Source: Oceanobacillus arenosus (GTDB lineage Bacteria; Bacillota; Bacilli; Bacillales; Amphibacillaceae). From it: DNA of 64,000 nucleotides. Each line of letters begins with the position of its first letter. The stretch's first letter is position 1. The DNA is taken from contig NZ_PIOC01000017.1 in the NCBI RefSeq assembly GCF_003369575.1, positions 310,001 through 374,000 of the forward strand, written 5' to 3'. The notes under the pieces are model-generated. The model searched no databases. It saw only the letters and a program-made list of their open reading frames with translations, and was not told the DNA's origin. This document shows positions 17,665-25,992 of the stretch, piece after piece. The position numbers were made by a program, and so were the translations under genes.

Positions 17665-17815
17665 TAAATATAAAAAGAATAAATTCCCTCCATACAATCT
17701 CATTGATAGAGTTGACTACTTTAATCCTTACATTGAAAAGCAAGCTGTAGTTGTGAATGAAGGGGCTACTAAGATTTTTGTATTTCGATTTGTCGATTCA
17801 AGTTGGTATTTTTAG
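17657..17815 (+). pseudogene. Possible gene remnant without a start codon
   Basis: An open frame of 52 codons with coding-like residues (NLIDRVDYFNPYIEKQAVVV, then FVFRFVDSSWYF) ends in TAG but has a TAG in frame just upstream, no ATG/GTG/TTG at its head and no ribosome binding site. It could be the C-terminal scrap of a lost gene. I do not recognise the family; the rest of the 17525-18043 gap holds a terminator, repeat copy A and AT-rich sequence. Confidence 0.3.
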
Positions 17816-18043
17816 CTAATTTTGTTAATTTATTTGTAAAAAATAGTTAATTTGTATTATTTTGTATTGAAATAATAGTGCGAATTAACTATAATAAAAA
17901 GTAGTTACTGTCTTGTAAGGAAAACGCTGGCAATAAGTATGGTGTAATTTACATTTGAGTACAAAGATACAAAAAAGAGATCTTTATCATTATGTTAATC
18001 GTTGGGAGCGATCAATATTTCTGGAAAAGGTGGGAGAGTGGGG

Positions 18044-18340
18044 ATGAAGTTTAATAGTTATCAAGAATTAGTTTCACAAAATCAGAAGCGGTATATACAG
18101 CATATTCAAAAGTTAAGCATGAATGATGCAGGACAAATAGTTTATAATGGTGAACTATTTACAATGTGGTGTCCACACAAACCAAACGAGCCGGATAAAG
18201 GGGACCTTTCTACATACTTCAACTTCATCATCCGCAATCATCTAATCGACGTAATCCAAGAACAATCGAGAGCATTTCAAATTAAAACCATCCACGAGAC
18301 AATTAGAATTCAACCTAATATGCAGGCAGATCAAACATAA
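18044..18340 (+). CDS. Solitary sigma-70 region-2-like protein (98 aa)
   Basis: 98 residues from ATG 18044, preceded by AAGGTGGGAGAG. The segment EPDKGDLSTYFNFIIRNHLI followed by DVIQEQSR is the helix pattern of sigma-70 region 2 (core binding and -10 recognition). Family members of about 160-170 residues continue with a second helical part, but here the protein ends soon after, at QPNMQADQT. No region 4 is present. It may be a reduced sigma factor acting with a partner, an anti-sigma-like remnant, or a truncated gene. The gene is convergent with the PTS gene. Confidence 0.55.
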   Translation: MKFNSYQELVSQNQKRYIQHIQKLSMNDAGQIVYNGELFTMWCPHKPNEPDKGDLSTYFNFIIRNHLIDVIQEQSRAFQIKTIHETIRIQPNMQADQT

Positions 18341-18379
18341 GGTATTATACTCTTTACATAACACGAGTGCAGTAGATGA

Positions 18380-18420
18380 AAAGAGCGTAGCAAATCTTTT
18401 CGACTTTGCCACGCTCTTTA
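18380..18420. terminator. Bidirectional terminator
   Basis: AAAGAGCGTAGCAAA (18380-18394) pairs with TTTGCCACGCTCTTT (18405-18419), one mismatch, between the convergent sigma-like and PTS genes. Confidence 0.8.
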
Positions 18421-18425
18421 TTAGA

Positions 18426-20015
18426 TTACAATGTTCTTAACTTAATTAAATCGTCATTATGTTTAACTGTTGTTCCTGGGGTCGCTTGTACATCCAAGTA
18501 TTCCTCTGAATTGGTAATAACGACAGGTGTAGTTGTTTTATAACCTGCTTTTTGAATTGCATTAATGTCAAATTCGATAAGTAAATCACCCTGTTTGATT
18601 TGATCACCTTGTTGAACATGTGATGTAAAATATTGCCCATTAAGTTTAATGGTATCGACACCAATAAAAATTAATATTTCAGCACCAGCATTTGTTGTAA
18701 TGCCGATTGCATGTCCAGTTGGGAATAGGGAAGTGACCCTACCATTAATGGGTGAAATAATTTTTCCAACTTCTGGTTCGATGGCAACCCCTTTTCCGAC
18801 AGTTCCTGTTGCGAATAGTAAATCATCGACCTCAGATAGCTGTATAACTTTCCCAGCTAATGGGCTGCCAATTGTTTCTGGTTTCACGCCGACGACAAGA
18901 TGATTAAAGTTATCTGCTTGTTTCTTACCTTTTCCTTCAAAACCGAATACATAGGTCAAAATAAATCCTAATAAGAAGGCTACTCCGATCCCGATTACAT
19001 ATTTCCCAATAGGTGAAAAGGCTGGAATCGATAGTAAGCTAGGAAGAACAAATTCTATCATTTTTACACCAAGACCACCATTAATTGCCCCACCGATTGC
19101 TCCAGCGATAATAATATAGATCATTGTTCGTCTATACCGTAAAATGATACCATAGCTAATTGCTTCGGTAGTCCCGGCTAATCCACCAGGTACGATCCCA
19201 CTTGCAGCAAGTGCTTTTAAATCTTTGTCTCTAGTCTTAAGGAAAACAGCGATTGCAATCCCAACCTGTGCAAATGGTGCAGCAGCTGCCATTGGTATAA
19301 TAGGGTCTGAGCCTGTTGCAAGATTAGCAATAGCAATAGGAATAACAGTCCAATGCAGACCAGCAATTGAAAGGAACGTCCATGTACTACCTAGTACAGC
19401 CCCAGCAAGAATTCCACTTTTAGCGCTTAAGAAACTAATGATTGAGCCAAGACCTTCACCAAGTAAAGTCCCAAATGGTCCAAATACGAGCATTGTCAAT
19501 GGGACAAGTATGATTAAGGAAATCATTGGATTAATAAACATTTGAATATCTTTATAAATTATTTTTTTCAGGAGCTTATCCAATGGTGCATAAACTAGCA
19601 TTGCAATAAAAATTGGAAACACAGTTGAAGAATAATCCGCCAACAGGACGGGCATTCCCAAGAAGTCGATTGAACCCACACCGTTATCCACAAGGTGTAC
19701 GATTTCAGGTGTGAGTAGTGAAGCACCGACAACCCCTCCGACATATCCATTGGCACCAAGTTTATTGGCGATGGATATTCCTAGGAATACTGGTAGAAAA
19801 TAAAAGACCGCTCCGCCAGCTGCGGACAAGACGATATAGGTACCGCTTTCAGAAGATAGCCAACCTATCATCGATAAAACCGCTACAAGTGCCTTTAACA
19901 ATCCAGCGCCTGCCAGTAGTCCAATGATAGGTGCAAAGCTTCCAGAAAGTACATCTAAAATTTTAGATAAAAATGATTCTTTTTTGATATTTGATTGCTC
20001 TGGTTGATTACTCAT
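18426..20015 (-). CDS. PTS permease, beta-glucoside class, EIIC-EIIA fusion lacking EIIB
   Basis: 529 residues. The protein begins directly with the EIIC domain (SGSFAPIIGLLAGAGLLKAL at about residue 25; ten or so membrane segments; GTTEAISYGI near residue 285) and ends with an EIIA domain (SPLAGKVIQLSEV, FPTGHAIGITTNAGAEILIF with the phosphorylatable His). Members of this class normally have EIIB, EIIC, EIIA in that order; the EIIB domain with its CiT-type Cys is absent. The phosphate relay must therefore borrow EIIB from another protein. ATG 20015 is preceded by AGGAG. Divergent from an AraC-type regulator; CRE-like sites lie between. Sugar unknown. Confidence 0.85.
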   Translation of the reverse strand: MSNQPEQSNIKKESFLSKILDVLSGSFAPIIGLLAGAGLLKALVAVLSMIGWLSSESGTYIVLSAAGGAVFYFLPVFLGISIANKLGANGYVGGVVGASLLTPEIVHLVDNGVGSIDFLGMPVLLADYSSTVFPIFIAMLVYAPLDKLLKKIIYKDIQMFINPMISLIILVPLTMLVFGPFGTLLGEGLGSIISFLSAKSGILAGAVLGSTWTFLSIAGLHWTVIPIAIANLATGSDPIIPMAAAAPFAQVGIAIAVFLKTRDKDLKALAASGIVPGGLAGTTEAISYGIILRYRRTMIYIIIAGAIGGAINGGLGVKMIEFVLPSLLSIPAFSPIGKYVIGIGVAFLLGFILTYVFGFEGKGKKQADNFNHLVVGVKPETIGSPLAGKVIQLSEVDDLLFATGTVGKGVAIEPEVGKIISPINGRVTSLFPTGHAIGITTNAGAEILIFIGVDTIKLNGQYFTSHVQQGDQIKQGDLLIEFDINAIQKAGYKTTTPVVITNSEEYLDVQATPGTTVKHNDDLIKLRTL

Positions 20016-20080
20016 AATAATTCTCCTAAACTTCATTTTAATATTGAATAACGCAAAAGGTTTCCTCTTTGATAGATATG

Positions 20081-20130
20081 TGTGACGAAGGTTATTACCA
20101 AAAGACTAGTAACAACCTAAATTTCTAATG
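20081..20130 (+). repeat. 54-bp palindromic intergenic repeat, copy C (diverged)
   Basis: AAGGTTATTACC - AAAAGACTA - GTAACAACCT followed by TTTCTAA follows the same plan as copies A and B, with inverted GGTT..ACC/GGT..AACC arms. Confidence 0.5.
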
Positions 20131-20142
20131 ATTCTTTTATAC

Positions 20143-20178
20143 GGTTAGCGCTTTATTTTGTTTGTGTAAGCGTTGTTA
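20143..20178. promoter_or_regulatory. Two CcpA (CRE)-like sites between PTS and AraC genes
   Basis: TGTAAGCGTTGTTA (20165-20178) differs from the CRE consensus TGWAANCGNTNWCA at one position. GGTTAGCGCTTTAT (20143-20156), read on the minus strand, has the central AAAGCGCTAAC core with three mismatches. The second site lies about 130 bases upstream of the PTS start codon. Catabolite repression of the PTS gene is likely. Confidence 0.6.
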
Positions 20179-20281
20179 TGTTACAATTATAATTAAGTTT
20201 TATAAATATTGATAGGACTTTTTTAACAAAAACAGGATTATAATATCAATATTTAGGATGTGATATTTTTGGAGGGGAAAT

Positions 20282-21484
20282 ATGGAACCGTCACGATTAA
20301 TTCCGACTGCAATGAAATTAAATCAGATTTCGAATTTAAATATATATATATTAGATCAATATAAAGATTTCATTTACTATCATGAGATATTAAAGATTCC
20401 CGATTTTATGCCAGGTTCAAGTCAGGCAGATATAATCGATTTACATAAAAAAATGGATCATGATGAACGTGTTTATTCCTATATAAATGAATGGGGACTA
20501 CATTATTTCGGATTCCGCTTTCCCGATAAGCTGGATCGTTATACAATTATCATTGGTCCATATTTAGATGTAACACCAAGCATATATAGTTTGTCCAGGA
20601 ATTATAATTTGAGTAGTCTAAAAGGGGAAGAACTGGGAGAAATTATTGACGAAATTCACGTACTAACGACAGACCAGGCAAATAGTTATGCTAGCGTACT
20701 CGCACAATTCAAATTCATGATAGAGAAAGAGCCGAAGCAGATAATCTTGGTTACCAATAAAGCGAAAGAAGCTGAGCAAACACGTATAGCAAACACGAAA
20801 TTAGATGAAGAAACGGAATTAGTAGAACTACGTTATAAGATTGAAAGGGATTTTATGTATGCGGTTGAGCAAGGAAATAAAACAGAGGCATTAAAGCTTA
20901 TTGGTTCAGGTAATCTATTGTTCTCGTTCTCAGATCGTTTTCCTAATCAGCCAATTAGAAGGGTAAAAAATATTTTGATTATCATGAATACAATGTTGCG
21001 AATTGCTGCAAAAAATAGTAATGTACCAACAATATTAATTCATCGTATCTCCGAGAAATATGCATTGCAAATTGAAAACTCAAAAAAATTAGCAACGCTC
21101 AATCAGTTGCAGGATAGTATGATTGTAGCATATTGTGATCTTGTTGCAGCAAACGCATTAAGCCATTATTCAAAAATGATCCAAATGGCAATTGAACATA
21201 TCCAAACGTTTTATGATCAGCAGCTAAATATGTTAGAAATAGCGGATGCGTGCAATACGCATCCAAGTAACCTTTCCAGGAGGTTTAAAAAGGAAACCGG
21301 TTTGACAATAACTGCATACCAGCAGATGTTACGGATTAATCGTGCAAAGTATTTGCTCGTATCGGATCCATTAACAATAGAAGAAATCGCTTGGATTGTC
21401 GGCTATGAGGATTCTTCTTATTTTGCAAGAGTATTCAAGAAAGAAACGGGCATGACACCTACCGCATATCGGGAAGCAAACTAA
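20282..21484 (+). CDS. AraC-family transcriptional regulator
   Basis: 400 residues. The C-terminal 100 residues hold both AraC helix-turn-helix motifs: LNMLEIADACNTHPSNLSRRF and LTIEEIAWIVGYEDSSYFARV, ending with the family TGMTPTAYREAN. The N-terminal 290 residues are a sensor-like region with QPIRRVKNILIIMNTMLRIAA, a pattern found in Firmicute AraC regulators next to PTS genes. It is not a response regulator (no receiver Asp region seen). Divergently placed to the PTS gene, it most likely controls it. GGAGGGGAAAT precedes the ATG. A terminator follows. Confidence 0.85.
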   Translation: MEPSRLIPTAMKLNQISNLNIYILDQYKDFIYYHEILKIPDFMPGSSQADIIDLHKKMDHDERVYSYINEWGLHYFGFRFPDKLDRYTIIIGPYLDVTPSIYSLSRNYNLSSLKGEELGEIIDEIHVLTTDQANSYASVLAQFKFMIEKEPKQIILVTNKAKEAEQTRIANTKLDEETELVELRYKIERDFMYAVEQGNKTEALKLIGSGNLLFSFSDRFPNQPIRRVKNILIIMNTMLRIAAKNSNVPTILIHRISEKYALQIENSKKLATLNQLQDSMIVAYCDLVAANALSHYSKMIQMAIEHIQTFYDQQLNMLEIADACNTHPSNLSRRFKKETGLTITAYQQMLRINRAKYLLVSDPLTIEEIAWIVGYEDSSYFARVFKKETGMTPTAYREAN

Positions 21485-21488
21485 GAAA

Positions 21489-21525
21489 AAAGCTGGTCTA
21501 ATTTTTACATTAGATCAGCTTTAAA
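21489..21525. terminator. Bidirectional terminator
   Basis: AAAGCTGGTCTAAT pairs with ATTAGATCAGCTTT (one G-U) between the convergent AraC and proC genes. Confidence 0.75.
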
Positions 21526-21566
21526 ATTGCCATTTTTCACAGATAGAACTAAAGGTACAATGTTAA

Positions 21567-22364
21567 TTAACTCTTAAGTTTACCCATATTTGCCTTTACC
21601 GCTTCGATAATTGCTGATCGGAAGCCGTTTTCTTCTAAACTTGCAACGGATGCGATTGTTGTTCCGCCTGGTGAACATACATCATCTTTTAATTTTCCTG
21701 GATGCTCGTCCAAATCCAATACCATTTTAGCAGAACCGAGTACGGTTTGCGCAGCAATCTTATAGGCGTTATCTCTTGGCATTCCGTATAATACTGCAGC
21801 ATCTGCAAGTGCTTCAATGAACACGTAAACGAAGGCAGGAGAGGAGCCACCAACAGCACTTGCGATATCCATTAAACTTTCATCAATGAATTCTACTTTT
21901 CCAAAGCTTTCAAACAATGCTCGAACTTCTTCTTTCTCCTCAACCGACACAAATTGATTGAAGCTAATTGAAGTCATTCCTTCGCCAACATTGACAGGAG
22001 TGTTCGGCATTGCCTTTGCAATTTTGATCTTCCGTTGAAAATGCTTTTCACTTTGGGAAATGGTTTGTCCGGCTGCAATGTGAATGATAATCGCATCTTC
22101 GCGAACGGCATCCCTTATTTCCTCAATTACTTCTGGGTACATATCTGGGGTAATGGAGAGGAAAATAATGTCACAGTTTTCTGCAATAGAAACATTTTCC
22201 TCAAATAGATTTATTCCATATTCCTCTTTTATATCAATTAATTTCGCTATGGAGCGGTTTGAAGCATAGACATCATCAGAATTCGCATATCCCGATTTCA
22301 CAATGCCCCCAATGATCGCCCTTGCCATATTTCCGGTACCAATAAATCCAATTCTACGTTTCAT
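21567..22364 (-). CDS. proC: Pyrroline-5-carboxylate reductase
   Basis: 265 residues. N-terminal Rossmann motif RIGFIGTGNMARAIIGGIV, the mid-protein AKAMPNTPVNVGEGMTSI, and the signature region VCSPGGTTIASVASLEENGFR near residues 230-252 are those of ProC, which makes proline from pyrroline-5-carboxylate with NAD(P)H in the cytoplasm. ATG 22364 follows AAAGGACTTCGAAAT; an upstream extension of six codons has no ribosome binding site. In halotolerant bacilli proline is also an osmolyte. Monocistronic. Confidence 0.93.
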   Translation of the reverse strand: MKRRIGFIGTGNMARAIIGGIVKSGYANSDDVYASNRSIAKLIDIKEEYGINLFEENVSIAENCDIIFLSITPDMYPEVIEEIRDAVREDAIIIHIAAGQTISQSEKHFQRKIKIAKAMPNTPVNVGEGMTSISFNQFVSVEEKEEVRALFESFGKVEFIDESLMDIASAVGGSSPAFVYVFIEALADAAVLYGMPRDNAYKIAAQTVLGSAKMVLDLDEHPGKLKDDVCSPGGTTIASVASLEENGFRSAIIEAVKANMGKLKS

Positions 22365-22456
22365 ATTTCGAAGTCCTTTCAAAAATATAAATTATTAAAT
22401 ACGTTTTATTTTACTGCAGTAAATAGTAGCGTGCAACTGACAGTAAAGAGGGAAAA

Positions 22457-22624
22457 GTGGCTATTATTTGTCAATGGAATTCCAGGAAAATCATTACGAA
22501 GCAATTCCGAGGAAAAGAATATCACTACACAGTTGAAGTAGCGGGGAAAACCATTGTTGCACATATGGCTGCACATTTAAAGTTTGAAATCGGGGAGGAA
22601 GTAAATATAGGAATATTGGAATAA
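22457..22624 (+). pseudogene. TOBE-like domain fragment (remnant of an ABC ATPase, or a small stand-alone protein)
   Basis: A 55-codon frame reads KQFRGKEYHYTVEVAGKTIV then HLKFEIGEEVNIGILE, which follows the beta-strand pattern of the TOBE domain at the C-terminus of FbpC/PotA-type ATPases. There is no ATPase domain upstream. A GTG with GAGGGAAAA just before it would allow expression as a tiny protein. I favour a remnant. Confidence 0.4.
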
Positions 22625-22737
22625 GAATAATGGTGACCAGGCATTTCGAAAATTTGGATAAAGAATTGCCAAATATGGGATAGTAAAGTGGAAAGGTGGA
22701 AAATCACATAAAAAATACTATCATGAGGTGAAATTAG

Positions 22738-24711
22738 ATGGTTACCATTTCGAGGAATTCAATTCGATTTATTGTGGCGATTCTTGTATCCATGCAGTTT
22801 TTCGTTCCACAGGTCCATGCACAAAATAATCCCGAAGTAGAAACGAGAAATAAAGCTATATTAACTATTGGTGAGAAACGATACCGAGATTTAAATGATA
22901 ATGGGAAATTAGACCCCTATGAAAACTGGGAGTTATCTATTGAAGAGAGGATAGAAAATTTGTTATCTCAGATGACGCTTGAAGAGAAGGTTGGTCTAAT
23001 GACGATTAATGAGTATCCCGAAATAAAGGATAATAAGCTCGTCCTGCCAAATAAGTTTCTCAATCAACATACACGCTATTTTATATTTAGGGGAACACAG
23101 GGTGCAGATGTGATAACGAACTATAATAATGAGCTACAGGCAGCTGCTGAGTCATCCAGGCTTGGTATTCCAGTTGTTGTCATTTCCAACCCGCGAAATC
23201 ATATTTCAGGAATGCCGAATATAGAAGAATCCGGTCAGTTTTCCTATTGGCCAGATACTTTAGGTTTTGCAGCAACGCGTGAATCTAATCTAGCTAAGGA
23301 GTTTGGCCAGATTGCAGCCAAAGAGTGGACATCTACTGGTATTCGCAAAATGTATGGCTATTCTGCAGATGTTGCAACAGATCCTTTATGGGCAAGAGTA
23401 GAGGAAACGTTTGGCGAACATCCAGAGCTTGTGTCAGGAATGATTTCTAATATCATCAAGGGGTTTCAAGGTGATGTATTAAATGAAAACAGTGTTTCAC
23501 TAACAACCAGGCATTATCCTGGTGGCGGCGTCCGAACAGATGGTAAGGACCCGCATTTTAAAGAAGGTCAATCTAATATTTATCCGACTCCAGGCAGTCT
23601 TCTGAAGTATCATATGCCGCCTTTCCAAGCAGCGATTGAAGCGGAAACGACGGCAATGATGCCATATTATGCCTTCCCAAGTAATGATAGTGCTGCACAA
23701 AACCTGCCTCCGTTTAGTGCCGAACAGCAATTTGAAGAAGTTGCATTTGCCCTAAATGAAAATTTTATTAACGGGTACTTACGCGATAAACTTCATTTCT
23801 TAGGTTATGTTAATTCTGATACAAGTGCTATTATTGACCGGGCATGGGGTGCACAGAATTTATCATTAGAGGAAAGATTCGCAAAAGCAATAAATGCTGG
23901 AACAAATATTTTTTCTGGAGTTCCAAATCCGGACCCAATTATTTCTGCTGTAAATCAGGGGCTAGTTAAGGAAGAAAGTATTAACAGATCAGTAAAATAT
24001 TTGCTGACAGAAATGATGAAATTGGGGCAGTTTGAAAATCCATATAAGGATCCAGCTGAGGCGCTAGCCATTGCGAATGATCCCGTATCCCAGGAAATTG
24101 CGGATGAAGCACACCGGAAATCAGTTGTTTTATTAAGAAATGATAATAATCTTTTGCCATTGAATGATGAAAAGGTTAAGAATGTTAAACTCTATGTTGA
24201 GAAATTTCCTAGTGGAGAAAATGGTGAAGAAACGAAGAAATTAAAAGCAAGAATCCGGAACTATGATAAATCCATTACCATCGTAGATAGTCTTGAAAAT
24301 GCTACACATGCGTTTATTTGGGTGCTTCCTTGGCAAAATCTGTTTAAGAATAATCCAACATTGGTTATTGGACCTGATACAGGGATTGATCAAGTTGAAC
24401 GAATTATGGAGATTCAGAAGAAGATCCCTACAATAACGGCTATTAATATGTCTAATCCATGGCTGATTGATAAGATTGAACCTAACGCAGCAGCGGTCAT
24501 AAGCACATTTGGAGTAAAGCCAGAGGCCCTTGTTGATGTCATTCGTGGTAAGTTTAACCCAACTGGGAGACTTCCGTTTACTATTCCAGCAACTCAGGAA
24601 GCAGTAAATAATGAAGTTGGCGATATCCCAGGATATGACGAAGTCCCGGCATATACTTATCGTGATAAAAATGGAAATCGTTACGGGTATAACTTTGGAC
24701 TATCTTATTAG
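22738..24711 (+). CDS. Secreted glycoside hydrolase family 3 protein (beta-glucosidase-like)
   Basis: 657 residues. Signal peptide (AILVSMQFFVPQVHA, cleavage near residue 30). A calcium-loop-like DLNDNGKLDPYENW follows, then the GH3 N-terminal barrel beginning RIENLLSQMTLEEKVGLM at about residue 75. KGFQGD and the HYPGGGVRTDGKD segment correspond to the usual KHFPGHG region; the nucleophile Asp is expected in LGYVNSDTSAI near residue 363. The C-terminal domain starts with RKSVVLLRNDNNLLPLND and ends GRLPFTIP and YGYNFGLSY. It probably releases terminal glucose-like residues from oligosaccharides outside the cell. Alone in its transcript; GAGGTG lies eight bases before the ATG. Confidence 0.88.
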   Translation: MVTISRNSIRFIVAILVSMQFFVPQVHAQNNPEVETRNKAILTIGEKRYRDLNDNGKLDPYENWELSIEERIENLLSQMTLEEKVGLMTINEYPEIKDNKLVLPNKFLNQHTRYFIFRGTQGADVITNYNNELQAAAESSRLGIPVVVISNPRNHISGMPNIEESGQFSYWPDTLGFAATRESNLAKEFGQIAAKEWTSTGIRKMYGYSADVATDPLWARVEETFGEHPELVSGMISNIIKGFQGDVLNENSVSLTTRHYPGGGVRTDGKDPHFKEGQSNIYPTPGSLLKYHMPPFQAAIEAETTAMMPYYAFPSNDSAAQNLPPFSAEQQFEEVAFALNENFINGYLRDKLHFLGYVNSDTSAIIDRAWGAQNLSLEERFAKAINAGTNIFSGVPNPDPIISAVNQGLVKEESINRSVKYLLTEMMKLGQFENPYKDPAEALAIANDPVSQEIADEAHRKSVVLLRNDNNLLPLNDEKVKNVKLYVEKFPSGENGEETKKLKARIRNYDKSITIVDSLENATHAFIWVLPWQNLFKNNPTLVIGPDTGIDQVERIMEIQKKIPTITAINMSNPWLIDKIEPNAAAVISTFGVKPEALVDVIRGKFNPTGRLPFTIPATQEAVNNEVGDIPGYDEVPAYTYRDKNGNRYGYNFGLSY

Positions 24712-24806
24712 TAATATGTAAACCAAAACAATTACGATGCACACTTTTCAACCTCAAGCATATATTAACTTCTGTGTGAGAAATGTATGAGGGAGGAAGA
24801 AAAGTG

Positions 24807-24935
24807 ATGAATAATATTCAAATAATCACAGTAAACAATGATTCAGTTATTGATGGATATAAGGTTATCGAAGCAAATATCTCTGATTCAGCTGAAAATT
24901 TATATGCAGTCTGTACACCTGTAAAAATGGATTAG
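24807..24935 (+). CDS. Small hypothetical protein (42 aa)
   Basis: ATG 24807 lies ten bases after GGGAGG. The 42 residues (starting MNNIQIITVNNDSVIDGYKV) include one Cys near the end (YAVCTPV) and no membrane segment. A terminator follows 14 bases after the stop. I do not recognise the family. The tidy ribosome binding site and terminator favour a real gene. Confidence 0.5.
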   Translation: MNNIQIITVNNDSVIDGYKVIEANISDSAENLYAVCTPVKMD

Positions 24936-24947
24936 TTGTATATTATA

Positions 24948-24989
24948 AGCCATCTCTTTTTGTACGTTTACATAGAGGAGATGGTTTTA
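24948..24989 (+). terminator. Terminator after the 42-aa gene
   Basis: CCATCTC (24950-24956) pairs with GAGATGG (24978-24984), followed by TTTTAT. Confidence 0.6.
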
Positions 24990-25201
24990 TATATGGTATT
25001 TTTAGTGGTTAGGGTAATAGTGGTTTGGTTATCGGATATTTGAATGTTTTCGCTCTTCTTAAGTCCATTTTTGTATCAAATGGGGAAAAGCGAAGGCATT
25101 TTCATTTAATTGGATTTAAATATTATGAGGCTAATTATTTAGTTTTGCTGTAGACTGATCTGGCGAAGATTTTTTTCATGCTGGATAACCTTAGATGCAG
25201 A

Positions 25202-25453
25202 TTATCCAACTGTTTCCTGTGTTTTATTTAATTCTATGTGAATGCCATTAACCTTCTTTCCTAAATGATCAAACTGTTGATCAATTTGTGCGAAGCCTTC
25301 ATCCATTCGCTTTTCTAATGTGTTTGTGCGATTTTCCAAGCTATCAATTTTCGCAATTAATTAAGTTTTCGAATTTTCCATTTAATCATCGATATGGGTT
25401 GAATGAAGCTTCAATGCATTTAGAATCTCTTTCAACATCGTTTCCTGTTCAAT
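25202..25453 (-). pseudogene. Degenerate copy of the coiled-coil gene at 38627
   Basis: Read on the minus strand, a single 84-codon frame runs from an ATT (25453, preceded by GGAGGTGAAATACC) to TAA. It encodes LKEILNALKLHSTHID, then two in-frame TAA codons at positions 24 and 31, then MDEGFAQIDQQFDHLGKKV. This matches LKEVLNAFKLHAVHID and MDNGFVQVGQQFDRLGKKV of 38627-38821. The likely start codon is also lost (ATT). The flanking gaps 24990-25201 and 25454-25992 show no gene, RNA or clear repeat. Confidence 0.75.
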
Positions 25454-25992
25454 GGTATTTCACCTCCTTGTACAATCATGATAAATGGTTATTGAATTTT
25501 TTGGAAGGGGATTGGGTGTTTGGAATTTAGTTGAGAAAGGGATTCACTTTGTATTTCATATAGAGATATTTGAAATGATTGGGCTAAAAGATCTTACCAT
25601 ACATCAGTAAGAAGCGTTTAATGGGAATTTCTTATAATAGAGGCAAACATCGATATAGCAAAAAAAGATAGAATCGGCATCAACTTTGAGAATTCATACC
25701 GAAAAGGAAGATTTCCCTTAAACCTTATATATAAGAAATACAGATTCTTAACACTAGAAAGAAATTAGGAAGAATTATGAAATACAACTTAGGTAAGAAT
25801 TTAGGCTGAAGCAATTTTATGAAAAAAAACTCAAAATAGTCAATGTAAATGAAAGCAAGAACACATACCTAATTAAGATGAAACTGATCCTGCTTTTTCA
25901 TTTTTTCCAGCACAATAGAGGATGAAATAATAAATTAATTCCAACCAAAATGGGAATGTTAAAGACATTAGCATATAAAGGGGCAAATTTCT

